From Shimia aestuarii (GTDB lineage: Bacteria; Pseudomonadota; Alphaproteobacteria; Rhodobacterales; Rhodobacteraceae): a stretch of DNA of 64,000 nt. The DNA lies in the NCBI RefSeq assembly GCF_022814865.1, contig NZ_JAKVRD010000003.1, forward strand, positions 32,001 through 96,000, written 5' to 3'. Below, in pieces: positions 18,756 to 27,144 of this stretch. The number at the start of each line of letters is the position of its first letter. Within the stretch, counting starts at the first letter, position 1. The position numbers were made by a program, and so were the translations under genes. The notes beneath the pieces are model-generated. The model was not told where the DNA came from. It did no database searches and was given only the letters and a program-made list of their open reading frames with translations.

Positions 18756-18997
18756 GCGGACCCACCGAGACAGACAAGGTCTGGAAACGCGACGAAATTG
18801 AAAGTCCCTGTATCAAGCTCTGCGTGATTCACCCTGAGGAACGCATCTGCACGGGCTGCTACAGGTCGATTGAAGAAATCACAGGCTGGGCCCGCAAGAC
18901 CCCGGAAGAGCGCCGCGCCATCATGCAGGAACTGCCCTCCCGCGCGCCGCGCCTCAAGAAACGCCGCGGCGGGCGGGCTGCACGCCTCGACCGCTAG
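18752..18997 (+). CDS. DUF1289 small cysteine-motif protein
   Basis: This is an 81-residue protein with four cysteines, C20, C24, C33 and C36 (SPCIKLC and ICTGC), the DUF1289 signature, which is probably a metal or Fe-S site. The tail is very basic (LKKRRGGRAARLDR). The function of the family is not established. It is third in the ccmI-ruvX operon and its stop overlaps the stop of the opposing gene within CTAG. Confidence 0.85.
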   Translation: MSGPTETDKVWKRDEIESPCIKLCVIHPEERICTGCYRSIEEITGWARKTPEERRAIMQELPSRAPRLKKRRGGRAARLDR

Positions 18998-19767
18998 GGC
19001 GCTTCGATCCACTCTGCGACTGTGGCAACCTCGGGACGGAAATAGGCGATGATGCGATCCCCTGCCCCCGCGCGCCACGGCGCAACACCATGCAAGGTCA
19101 GCCGGTGCAGAAGATAACTCTCTCCCGGCACAGCATGCACCTCGACCCGCTCGCAGGTCTCAAAGACCTCGCGCCGCGCCGCGACATAGGCCTCCGTGAT
19201 ATCGACCTGCCCCCAATCCTCGGCCTTGTGATCTGCGAGTGCGTCGCGAAGACGGGTGCGCATGATCTCGTGACTGCCTTCCCAAAGCACCATCGGGGCC
19301 GCATCCGGCCCTGCATCCGTAAGCGGCAGGCCAAGGATGAACATATGTGGCTCCGCGATCCTGCGCCGCCGCGCCGCCCCTTCGGCGCGAATGCCATCCA
19401 CATGCGCCGCATCCCGGCGCAGGCGATAGCCGAACGCCGCCTCACTCTCGCCCGCGCGCGGCTTGGGATACCCTTCCCGCACCACCGAAACCTGTGCTTT
19501 GTGCAGCGCGGGCAGCGACCCGAACATCTCTGAAATGACGCTCACAGGTGCGCCGCAAAGCGAAGGCCCACCGGCCACCGCGCCCCGTGCATCATTGTCG
19601 AGAGCGTCGACCCCGACAAACCATGTGTCTTCGCATTGCCACCAATGCGCCTGCGCGGGATCGTGCATCGCCACCCGCGCGGCTGGCAACGCCGCCTCAG
19701 CCCAAGCGCGGACCGCCGCATCCTCTGCAAAGCGGCACCAGCCACGTTGCAAAAGCGCGTCTACCAT
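18994..19767 (-). CDS. Putative Fe(II)/2-oxoglutarate dioxygenase, PhyH-like
   Basis: This is a 257-residue protein. The iron triad of the phytanoyl-CoA dioxygenase superfamily appears as H122-x-D124 (AAHVDG) and H226 (TLHGVAPW), with R238 twelve residues later where the 2-oxoglutarate Arg usually sits. The assignment is from this motif spacing; the substrate is unknown. It overlaps the permease gene upstream by seven bases, so the two are probably co-transcribed. Confidence 0.6.
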   Translation of the reverse strand: MVDALLQRGWCRFAEDAAVRAWAEAALPAARVAMHDPAQAHWWQCEDTWFVGVDALDNDARGAVAGGPSLCGAPVSVISEMFGSLPALHKAQVSVVREGYPKPRAGESEAAFGYRLRRDAAHVDGIRAEGAARRRRIAEPHMFILGLPLTDAGPDAAPMVLWEGSHEIMRTRLRDALADHKAEDWGQVDITEAYVAARREVFETCERVEVHAVPGESYLLHRLTLHGVAPWRAGAGDRIIAYFRPEVATVAEWIEAP

Positions 19768-20585
19768 CCGAACGCCTTGCGCAGCATGTTCAACGCCACA
19801 AGCGTCAGGAAAACCGCAAACACCCGTTTGAGAGGTTTGGGATCAAGCGAATGCGCCAGCTTGACGCCAATCGGCGCAGTCAAAAGCGTCATCGCGATCA
19901 CCAGAAGAAAGGACGGCACATTCACCGCGCCGACCGTGTAGGGCGGCTTTGACTCCGCTGCGATGTCCAAAAGCAGGAACCCCGCCACGGACGGCACCGC
20001 GATGAGAACGCCAAAACCCGCCGCCGTGGCCACCGCTCGGTGGATCGGCGTGTTGTAGAGGCTCATCAGCGGGACGCCAAAACTGCCGCCGCCGATCCCC
20101 ATCAGAACCGAAAGGAACCCGACCACCGGGCTCATCACCGCACGGCGCAGACCGCCGGGCATCGCCTCACCAAGCCGCCATTCCGACCGCCCGAACCCCA
20201 TATAAAGGCCGATCACGACACCGAGACAGCCAAAGATCGCCTGAAGCGTCATGGAACGTAGCGACGCAGCGACAAGCACGCCCAGTACCGCACCAATCGC
20301 GATTCCCGGCGCCCAGGCGCGCAGGATTGACCAATCCACCGCACCTTTCTTGTTGTGGCTGAGCACCGATCGGATCGACGTGACAATGATCGTAGCAAGC
20401 GACGTGGCAAGACAGACCTGCATGATCTGCGGCCCGCCATAGCCTAGACCCTGAAACGCATAGAAGAACGCTGGCACAAGGATGATCCCGCCACCGACCC
20501 CAAGAAGCCCCGCAAGGACCCCGGCAAAGCCACCGATCACCACGAGCATGACCACCAGCGGCCAGATATCTACGATTGATGGCAT
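19761..20585 (-). CDS. TSUP family permease (TauE/SafE type)
   Basis: This permease of about 274 residues has eight predicted helices in two repeats. The repeat signatures are GVLAGLLGVGGGIILVPAF near residue 25 and VLMGIGGGSFGVPLMSLYN near residue 165, typical of TSUP transporters for sulfite, sulfoacetate or other anions. ATG 20585 overlaps the dusA stop (TGATG); an adjacent GTG at 20588 is also possible. The substrate cannot be deduced, and nothing nearby is obviously sulfonate-specific. Confidence 0.85.
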   Translation of the reverse strand: MPSIVDIWPLVVMLVVIGGFAGVLAGLLGVGGGIILVPAFFYAFQGLGYGGPQIMQVCLATSLATIIVTSIRSVLSHNKKGAVDWSILRAWAPGIAIGAVLGVLVAASLRSMTLQAIFGCLGVVIGLYMGFGRSEWRLGEAMPGGLRRAVMSPVVGFLSVLMGIGGGSFGVPLMSLYNTPIHRAVATAAGFGVLIAVPSVAGFLLLDIAAESKPPYTVGAVNVPSFLLVIAMTLLTAPIGVKLAHSLDPKPLKRVFAVFLTLVALNMLRKAFGW

Positions 20586-21604
20586 CACGCCGTCCCCACC
20601 TTGTTGAATTCCCCTGCCTCATCCACATGCGCGAGCGCATCAAGGACAACCTCTGGCCCTGCGCCGGGGCGCGAGGCGTTTTCCGAAAGATATCGCCGCC
20701 ACGCCCGCGCGCCCGGTTTTCCGGCGAACACGCCAAGCATATGCCGTGTGATCTGGTTGAGCTTGCCACCTTGCGACAGGTGCGCCTCGATATAAGGCAG
20801 CATGTCGATCACCGCCTGCCGCGCCGTCGTCGCATGGGCCCTACCATAAATCCGCGCGTCCGCTTCAAGCAGGATATCTGCCGGCGTATGATAGGCCGCG
20901 CGCCCGATCATCACACCGTCAAGACCCGCGGCAAGAAACGCCTCTGCCGCGTCAAGCGTCTCGATACCGCCATTGATCGACAGGTGAAGCGCGGGATAGG
21001 CCGCCTTCATCTCCTGCACGAGACCATAGTCGAGCGGCGGAATATCCCGGTTCTCCTTGGGCGACAGACCCTGAAGCCACGCCTTGCGCGCATGGATCGT
21101 GAAGCGACGCACCCCGGCCTTGGTCACAGTCTCAAGGAACTGTGGTAGGATCTCGCGCGGCTCTTGATCGTCGACACCGATCCGGCATTTGACCGTGACC
21201 TCCCGACCCTGCGTCGCGATCATCTCCGCGGCACACTCGGCGACAAGCTCCGGCTGGCGCATCAGAACTGCGCCAAACGTGCCCGACTGAACCCGGTCAG
21301 ACGGACAGCCGACGTTGAGGTTGATCTCGTCATAGCCCGCATCCGCCCCGATCTTCGCCGCCTGACCAAGCTCTTTCGGATCTGACCCACCAAGCTGAAG
21401 CGCGACGGGGTGTTCCTCGGGGTTGTAATCAAGAAGATGTAGCGCCCCGCCCCGCACCAATGCGGGCGATGTGACCATCTCAGTATAAAGCAATGTCTCG
21501 CGCGACATGAGACGGTGGAAGTAACGGCAATGCCGGTCCGTCCAGTCCATCATCGGCGCCACCGACAGGCGCGCCGCCCAATCAAGTTGTCCCGTCGCCG
21601 TCAT
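20585..21604 (-). CDS. dusA: tRNA-dihydrouridine synthase A
   Basis: This 339-residue FMN enzyme reduces uridines in the D-loop of tRNA. The start at 21604 gives LSVAPMMDWTDRHCRYFHRL, the DusA N-terminus; the longer frame to 21706 is not supported. Other signatures are LQLGGSDPKELGQAAKI, the active-site loop NLNVGCPSDRVQSGTFGAVL with its catalytic Cys, and INGGIETLDAAEAFL. It heads a three-gene minus-strand operon with the TSUP permease and the PhyH-like protein. Confidence 0.95.
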   Translation of the reverse strand: MTATGQLDWAARLSVAPMMDWTDRHCRYFHRLMSRETLLYTEMVTSPALVRGGALHLLDYNPEEHPVALQLGGSDPKELGQAAKIGADAGYDEINLNVGCPSDRVQSGTFGAVLMRQPELVAECAAEMIATQGREVTVKCRIGVDDQEPREILPQFLETVTKAGVRRFTIHARKAWLQGLSPKENRDIPPLDYGLVQEMKAAYPALHLSINGGIETLDAAEAFLAAGLDGVMIGRAAYHTPADILLEADARIYGRAHATTARQAVIDMLPYIEAHLSQGGKLNQITRHMLGVFAGKPGARAWRRYLSENASRPGAGPEVVLDALAHVDEAGEFNKVGTA

Positions 21605-22064
21605 CCGAACAACCGCTCCCCGAGCCTCTCGTTGCAAGCAAACCGCACCCCTCGGCGCGAAAGCCCTCGTTTGCCATGATTTGGAGCACAGCGAAACCGA
21701 AAACAAGCAGGACTTGATTCCCGCGAAGTGACGCCGCGTCGCTTGACCAAAAGATCAGGTTTTCATACCTATTTTTGGGTAGGAGCGGAAAACACCTCAC
21801 ACGAACGTGATACCGTGCAAGAACACCCCCGCACCCTTTACTAGCAAGCCATTGCTTTTACTTTGTTTTCTTAACATTTTCACAAGTCTTTACAAAGCAC
21901 CCTTTACAAATGGAAATGTTTTTACAAAAACTTCCTTTCCTTTTCGGCACTTATTTCAAAATTTTCAGTCTTGGGTATGATCTGCGCAACTCCGGATAAC
22001 CGCATTTTTCCGGCAGTCCGGCTGTTCACCACAGCATTCTTTTTGAAATGAGGGAGGAACCTCG
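21605..22064. promoter_or_regulatory. Divergent dusA/acsA control region with three TTTACAAA boxes
   Basis: This 460-base region is markedly AT-rich compared with its surroundings and holds no credible gene. Three direct copies of TTTACAAA lie at 21889-21896, 21903-21910 and 21921-21928. A possible promoter for acsA is TTTCAA (21954-21959) with TATGAT (21976-21981). The same octamer recurs beside the ScfR-type regulator gene at 62.6 kb. RamB/ScfR regulators are known to bind TTTGCAAA-like motifs, so these boxes are probable ScfR sites (inference). Confidence 0.6.
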
Positions 22065-24029
22065 ATGTCGTCTGACGCAACCGCAAACCCCACCTATCCG
22101 CCGTCGAAAGAGCTCGCCGCATCTGCCCATATCGACGCCGCGAAATATGAGGAGATGTACGCGGCCTCGATCAATGATCCGGAAGGTTTTTGGGCCGAGC
22201 ACGGCAAGCGGGTCGACTGGATCAAGCCCTTCACGAAGGTCAAGAACACCTCCTTCACCCCGGGCAACATCGACATCAAATGGTTTGAAGACGGCACGCT
22301 GAACGTCGCCGCCAACTGCGTCGACCGTCACCTCGCCACCCGCGGCGACCAGACCGCCATCATTTTTGAGCCCGATGATCCCAACGAAGCGGCCCAGCAC
22401 ATCACCTACAAGCAGCTGCACGTGTCGGTCTGCAAGATGGCCAACATCCTCGAAGATCTCGGCGTGCGCAAAGGCGACCGCGTTGTCATCTACCTGCCGA
22501 TGATCCCTGAAGCAGCCTACGCAATGCTGGCCTGTGCCCGCATCGGCGCGATCCACTCGATCGTTTTCGCAGGCTTCAGCCCGGACGCGCTCTCGGCCCG
22601 CATCAACGGCTCTGACGCAAAAGTTGTCATCACCGCCGACACCGCACCGCGCGGGGGCCGCAAAACCGCGCTCAAGTCGAACTGCGACGCGGCGCTGCTG
22701 CACTGCAAAGACACGGTGAAATGCCTCGTGGTCAAGCGCACCGGCGACCAGACCACTTGGATCGATGGCCGTGACTATGACTACAATGAAATGGCGCTCG
22801 AGGCGGACGAGTATTCCAAGCCCGCCGAGATGAATGCCGAAGATCCGCTCTTCATCCTCTACACCTCTGGCTCCACAGGTCAGCCGAAGGGTGTTGTGCA
22901 TTGCTCGGGCGGCTACCTTGTCTTCGCCTCGATGACCCACGAATACACGTTCGACTACAAAGACGGCGACATCTTCTGGTGTACCGCGGACGTGGGTTGG
23001 GTCACCGGCCACTCCTATATCGTCTACGGCCCGCTCGCCAATGGCGCGACCACCGTCATGTTCGAAGGCGTGCCGACCTACCCGGACGCCTCGCGCTTCT
23101 GGCAGGTCTGCGAAAAGCACAAGGTGAATCAATTCTACACCGCGCCGACCGCGATCCGCGCCCTGATGGGTCAGGGCAACGAGTATGTCGAAAAATGCGA
23201 TCTCTCTGACCTGCGCATCCTCGGCACCGTGGGCGAGCCGATCAACCCGGAAGCCTGGAACTGGTACAATGACGTTGTCGGCAAAGGGAAATGCCCCATC
23301 GTCGACACCTGGTGGCAGACCGAAACCGGCGGTCACATGATGACCCCGCTGCCGGGCGCCCACGCGACCAAACCCGGCTCGGCCATGAAACCCTTCTTCG
23401 GCGTCAAACCTGTCGTCCTCGACCCGCATTCCGGCGAGGAAATCGACAGCTACCCGACCGAGGGCGTGCTCTGCATCGCCGATAGCTGGCCTTCGCAGAT
23501 GCGCACCGTTTGGGGCGACCACGAGCGTTTCGAGAAGACCTACTTCTCCGACTACAAAGGCTACTACTTCGCAGGTGACGGCTGCCGTCGCGACGAAGAT
23601 GGCGACTACTGGATCACCGGCCGCGTCGATGACGTCATCAACGTGTCCGGCCACCGTATGGGCACCGCCGAGGTCGAAAGCGCCCTCGTCGCCCACGCAC
23701 AGGTCGCCGAAGCCGCCGTTGTCGGCTACCCGCACGACATCAAGGGCCAAGGCATCTATTGCTACGTCACCCTGATGAACGGCGTCGAACCTTCCGATGA
23801 ACTCTACAAGGAACTGCGCACCTGGGTCCGCACCGAGATCGGTCCGATCGCATCGCCCGACCTCATCCAATGGGCTCCCGGCCTGCCGAAGACCCGTTCG
23901 GGCAAGATCATGCGCCGTATCCTGCGCAAGATCGCCGAGAACGACTACGGCTCGCTCGGCGACACCTCGACGCTCGCCGATCCTTCGGTGGTCGATGACC
24001 TCATCGAAAACCGCATGAACAAAGGGTAA
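22065..24029 (+). CDS. acsA: Acetyl-CoA synthetase
   Basis: This 654-residue AMP-forming enzyme makes acetyl-CoA from acetate, ATP and CoA. Motifs are [11 protein letters not shown] (adenylate P-loop, near residue 265), [22 protein letters not shown], and RSGKIMRR with K614, the lysine whose acetylation silences Acs in other bacteria. GGGAGGA precedes the ATG. It is followed after eight bases by adk, which would recycle the AMP it releases. Upstream lie three TTTACAAA boxes, pointing to control by a short-chain acyl-CoA regulator. Confidence 0.97.
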   Translation: MSSDATANPTYPPSKELAASAHIDAAKYEEMYAASINDPEGFWAEHGKRVDWIKPFTKVKNTSFTPGNIDIKWFEDGTLNVAANCVDRHLATRGDQTAIIFEPDDPNEAAQHITYKQLHVSVCKMANILEDLGVRKGDRVVIYLPMIPEAAYAMLACARIGAIHSIVFAGFSPDALSARINGSDAKVVITADTAPRGGRKTALKSNCDAALLHCKDTVKCLVVKRTGDQTTWIDGRDYDYNEMALEADEYSKPAEMNAEDPLFILYTSGSTGQPKGVVHCSGGYLVFASMTHEYTFDYKDGDIFWCTADVGWVTGHSYIVYGPLANGATTVMFEGVPTYPDASRFWQVCEKHKVNQFYTAPTAIRALMGQGNEYVEKCDLSDLRILGTVGEPINPEAWNWYNDVVGKGKCPIVDTWWQTETGGHMMTPLPGAHATKPGSAMKPFFGVKPVVLDPHSGEEIDSYPTEGVLCIADSWPSQMRTVWGDHERFEKTYFSDYKGYYFAGDGCRRDEDGDYWITGRVDDVINVSGHRMGTAEVESALVAHAQVAEAAVVGYPHDIKGQGIYCYVTLMNGVEPSDELYKELRTWVRTEIGPIASPDLIQWAPGLPKTRSGKIMRRILRKIAENDYGSLGDTSTLADPSVVDDLIENRMNKG

Positions 24030-24037
24030 TCGGCACT

Positions 24038-24643
24038 ATGACTGCAAAGACCCCCGTCAACGTCATCCTTCTCGGCCCTCCGGGCGCCGGGAAGGGCACT
24101 CAAGCCGCCCGCCTCGTGGAAGAACGCAACATGGTGCAGCTTTCCACCGGCGACATGCTGCGTGCCGCCAAGGACAGCGGCACCGAAATGGGCAAGCGCG
24201 TCGCCGACGTGATGGCCCGTGGCGAGCTTGTGACAGACGAGATCGTGATCGGCCTGATCGAAGAACAACTGACCACCGCCAAAGGCAATGGGTTCATCTT
24301 CGACGGCTTCCCGCGCACGCTGGCCCAGGCCGACGCGCTTGGCGCATTGCTCGAGAAGACCGGCCAGAGCCTTGATGCCGTGATCGAGATGCAGGTGGAT
24401 GACGAGGTTCTCGTCGGCCGCATCGTGGGCCGCGCTGCCGAGGCAGTCGCCGCGGGCGGAACGGCCCGCGCGGACGACAACGAGGAGAGCCTCAAGCTGC
24501 GTCTGATGGAATATTACAAGAAGACCTCGCCGCTGATTGGCTATTACCACGCCAAGGGCGCCCTTCAGTCGATTGATGGCCTCGGCGCGATCGACGAAGT
24601 CGCGGTCAGCATCGGCGCGATCATCGACAAGGCCGGGAGCTAG
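24038..24643 (+). CDS. adk: Adenylate kinase (short-lid form)
   Basis: This 201-residue enzyme converts ATP + AMP to 2 ADP. The P-loop GPPGAGKGT is at residues 13-21; [20 protein letters not shown] and the Arg-bearing VGRIVGRA follow. The lid region (about 127-148, Ala/Gly-rich) is short and has no zinc cysteines. Position right behind acsA suggests a dedicated role in removing AMP made by acetate activation. Whether a second adk lies in the ribosomal protein region of this genome cannot be seen here. Confidence 0.93.
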   Translation: MTAKTPVNVILLGPPGAGKGTQAARLVEERNMVQLSTGDMLRAAKDSGTEMGKRVADVMARGELVTDEIVIGLIEEQLTTAKGNGFIFDGFPRTLAQADALGALLEKTGQSLDAVIEMQVDDEVLVGRIVGRAAEAVAAGGTARADDNEESLKLRLMEYYKKTSPLIGYYHAKGALQSIDGLGAIDEVAVSIGAIIDKAGS

Positions 24644-24968
24644 GCCAACACGTAAGAACGCGGCCTGCCCCAACGGGCAGACCGCAAGAAGATGCGGCGG
24701 CACGGATTTCTAATGACGCGCCGACGATATCGCCGACACCGTGACAGCAAGAATACGTGCCATCACGGTCACCCGGCACCGCCCCGGTCCAGGATTTCAG
24801 GACAAGGGCAGCCTCGACCGCCCCCGCCTCTGGCGACACGGGCGCACTCGCGGCAAATCTGAGCGTGAGGGCCGTTTCGGCAAGCGCGCAAAGGGGAATG
24901 TGGGGGGATTGCACGCCTGGCGGGCGATCTTCTTGCGGAGGAAACGGATATAGAGGGAGGAGCCAAAA
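24644..24968. other. 325-base intergenic region between adk and the symporter operon
   Basis: No gene is supported here. A hairpin at 24660-24685 (CTGCCC/GGGCAG core extended by GCGG/CCGC with one mismatch) follows adk but lacks a U-tract. The right end carries the GGGAGGAGCC ribosome site of the next gene. A promoter for the symporter operon should lie here, but I cannot place it. Confidence 0.5.
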
Positions 24969-25232
24969 ATGGCCGACAACTCATCCAATAACAACGCCTA
25001 CTGGTCCGCAAACGTGCGGATCATTCTGATCAGCCTCGTCATCTGGGCGCTGGTCTCTTTCGGGTTCGGCATTCTGCTGCGCCCCATGCTGAGCGGCATC
25101 GCCGTTGGCGGAACCGATCTGGGCTTCTGGTTCGCCCAGCAAGGTTCGATCCTCGTCTTCCTGGCACTGATTTTCAACTATGCCTGGCGGATGAACAAGC
25201 TTGATGCCGAACACGGCGTCGGTGAAGAGTAA
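24969..25232 (+). CDS. DUF4212 small subunit of sodium/solute symporter
   Basis: This is an 87-residue membrane protein with a polar N-tail, two helices (about 16-38 and 56-74) and a charged C-tail (RMNKLDAEHGVGEE). It matches the DUF4212/TIGR03647 family, which always precedes a specific group of SSS symporters and is thought to be their small subunit, analogous to YjcH of ActP. GGGAGGAGCC precedes the ATG and the symporter gene follows after 15 bases. Confidence 0.88.
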   Translation: MADNSSNNNAYWSANVRIILISLVIWALVSFGFGILLRPMLSGIAVGGTDLGFWFAQQGSILVFLALIFNYAWRMNKLDAEHGVGEE

Positions 25233-25247
25233 GAAGGACAGACACAG

Positions 25248-27035
25248 ATGGATCAGTTTACTATCAACCTGCTGTTTGTTGGCGCGTCCTTTGCGCTCTA
25301 CATCGGCATCGCGATCTGGGCCCGCGCGGGTTCCACATCGGAATTCTACGCTGCAGGTCGCGGCGTTCACCCCGTCACCAACGGTATGGCAACCGCCGCC
25401 GACTGGATGTCGGCAGCATCGTTCATCTCGATGGCAGGTCTCATCGCCTTCACCGGCTATGACAACTCCTCCTTCCTGATGGGCTGGACCGGCGGCTACG
25501 TGCTTCTCGCCCTGCTTCTCGCGCCCTACCTGCGCAAGTTCGGCAAGTTCACCGTGTCGGAATTCATCGGCGACCGTTTCTATAGCCAGACCGCCCGCAT
25601 CGTGGCCGTGGTCTGCCTTATCGTCGCCTCGACCACCTACGTGATCGGTCAGATGACCGGTGTTGGCGTGGCCTTCGGTCGCTTCCTCGAAGTGGACAAC
25701 ACCACCGGCCTCCTCATCGGCGCCTGTGTTGTGTTTGCTTACGCGGTGTTCGGCGGCATGAAGGGTGTGACCTACACCCAGGTGGCCCAGTATGTCGTGC
25801 TCATCATGGCCTACACCATCCCGGCGATCTTTATCTCGCTGCAACTGACGGGCAACCCGATCCCGGCCCTCGGCCTGTTCGGTGACCACGCAGCATCGGG
25901 CGAGCCGCTTCTGGCGAAACTCGACGCGATCGTGACCGAGCTCGGCTTCAACGAGTATACCGCGCATCACGCCGATACCTTCAACATGGTGCTCTTCACC
26001 CTGTCGCTGATGATCGGTACCGCAGGTCTGCCGCACGTCATCATGCGCTTCTTCACCGTCCCGCGCGTCGCAGACGCTCGTTGGTCGGCAGGTTGGGCAC
26101 TGGTGTTCATCGCGCTTCTGTACCTCACCGCGCCTGCTGTAGGTGCCATGGCACGCCTGAACATCTCTGAACAGTTCTGGCCGAACGGCGCCTCGGGCGA
26201 ACCGGTCTCTTCGGAAACCATCGCCAACGATGCCGCCTATGACTGGATGCAGACCTGGCAGCAGACTGGCCTTCTCGGCTGGGAAGACAAGAACGGCGAC
26301 GGCAAGATTGCGTATTTCAACGACAAAGACGCAGACACCGTGGCCAAGATGGAAGCGGCCGGCTGGGGCTCTGAGAACGAGCTGACCAACTTCAACCGTG
26401 ACATCCTCGTTCTGGCCAACCCCGAAATCGCCAACCTGCCGGGTTGGGTGATCGGTCTGGTCGCAGCCGGTGGTCTCGCCGCAGCCCTCTCGACCGCAGC
26501 AGGCCTTCTGCTCGCGATCTCCTCGGCTGTGTCGCACGACCTCATCAAAGGCGCCATCAACCCGGGTATCTCGGAAAAAGGCGAACTGATGTCGGCACGT
26601 GTTGCGATGGCTGTTGCGATTGCCGTGGCAACCTATCTCGGCCTTAACCCTCCGGGCTTCGCCGCGCAAACCGTGGCTCTCGCCTTCGGTCTGGCCGCTG
26701 CGTCGATCTTCCCGGCGCTGATGATGGGTATCTTCTCGACCAAGATCAACAACACCGGCGCAGTCGCTGGTATGCTGGCCGGTCTGGTTGTGACCCTCAT
26801 CTACATCTTCCTGCACAAAGGCTGGTTCTTCGTACCGGGCACCAACTCCTTCACGGATGCGGACCCGCTGCTGGGCACCGTCAAGTCGACCTCGTTCGGC
26901 GCCATCGGGGCCGCGGTGAACTTCACCGTTGCCTATCTCGTGGCGAACGCAACGAAAGAGACCCCGCAGGAGATCAAGGATCTCGTCGAAAGCGTCCGCG
27001 TGCCGAAAGGTGCAGGCGCCGCGCAGGATCACTAA
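25248..27035 (+). CDS. Sodium:solute symporter, VC_2705 subfamily (acetate-type)
   Basis: This is a 595-residue SLC5-type symporter with about 13 helices. It carries AADWMSAASFISMAGLIAFT near the N-terminus and TTYVIGQMTGVGVAF. A large hydrophilic insert at about residues 320-390, containing a DKNGDGKI sequence that resembles an EF-hand loop, is characteristic of the VC_2705 (TIGR03648) group. The group is close to ActP acetate permeases, and the position behind acsA-adk supports acetate or another short monocarboxylate as substrate (inference). A strong terminator follows. Confidence 0.9.
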   Translation: MDQFTINLLFVGASFALYIGIAIWARAGSTSEFYAAGRGVHPVTNGMATAADWMSAASFISMAGLIAFTGYDNSSFLMGWTGGYVLLALLLAPYLRKFGKFTVSEFIGDRFYSQTARIVAVVCLIVASTTYVIGQMTGVGVAFGRFLEVDNTTGLLIGACVVFAYAVFGGMKGVTYTQVAQYVVLIMAYTIPAIFISLQLTGNPIPALGLFGDHAASGEPLLAKLDAIVTELGFNEYTAHHADTFNMVLFTLSLMIGTAGLPHVIMRFFTVPRVADARWSAGWALVFIALLYLTAPAVGAMARLNISEQFWPNGASGEPVSSETIANDAAYDWMQTWQQTGLLGWEDKNGDGKIAYFNDKDADTVAKMEAAGWGSENELTNFNRDILVLANPEIANLPGWVIGLVAAGGLAAALSTAAGLLLAISSAVSHDLIKGAINPGISEKGELMSARVAMAVAIAVATYLGLNPPGFAAQTVALAFGLAAASIFPALMMGIFSTKINNTGAVAGMLAGLVVTLIYIFLHKGWFFVPGTNSFTDADPLLGTVKSTSFGAIGAAVNFTVAYLVANATKETPQEIKDLVESVRVPKGAGAAQDH

Positions 27036-27086
27036 GATGGTCTCGATGGGCCGCCCCTTGCGACGGCCCGTCCTCTTCTAATCTGG

Positions 27087-27118
27087 TCCTGCCCGGTGCA
27101 TATCGGGCAGGACTTTTT
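27087..27118 (+). terminator. Terminator after the symporter gene
   Basis: TCCTGCCCG (27087-27095) pairs with CGGGCAGGA (27104-27112) around an eight-base loop and is followed by CTTTTTCTTT. It lies 52 bases beyond the symporter stop, so the downstream DUF294 gene may depend on readthrough or on its own promoter. Confidence 0.85.
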
Positions 27119-27144
27119 CTTTATCGCTTGCAAGGCTGATTTCC

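Noticed and set aside
22026-23870. Open frame of 614 codons opposite acsA
   Set aside because: It is a shadow of acsA; His/Gly/Val-rich composition without any family signature.
24660-24685. Hairpin after adk as a terminator
   Set aside because: The stem is fair but interrupted, and no U-tract follows; I mention it only within the intergenic entry.
24981-27032. Open frame of 683 codons opposite the symporter
   Set aside because: It mirrors the symporter over its whole length, has no hydrophobic or catalytic motif, and lacks a ribosome site.
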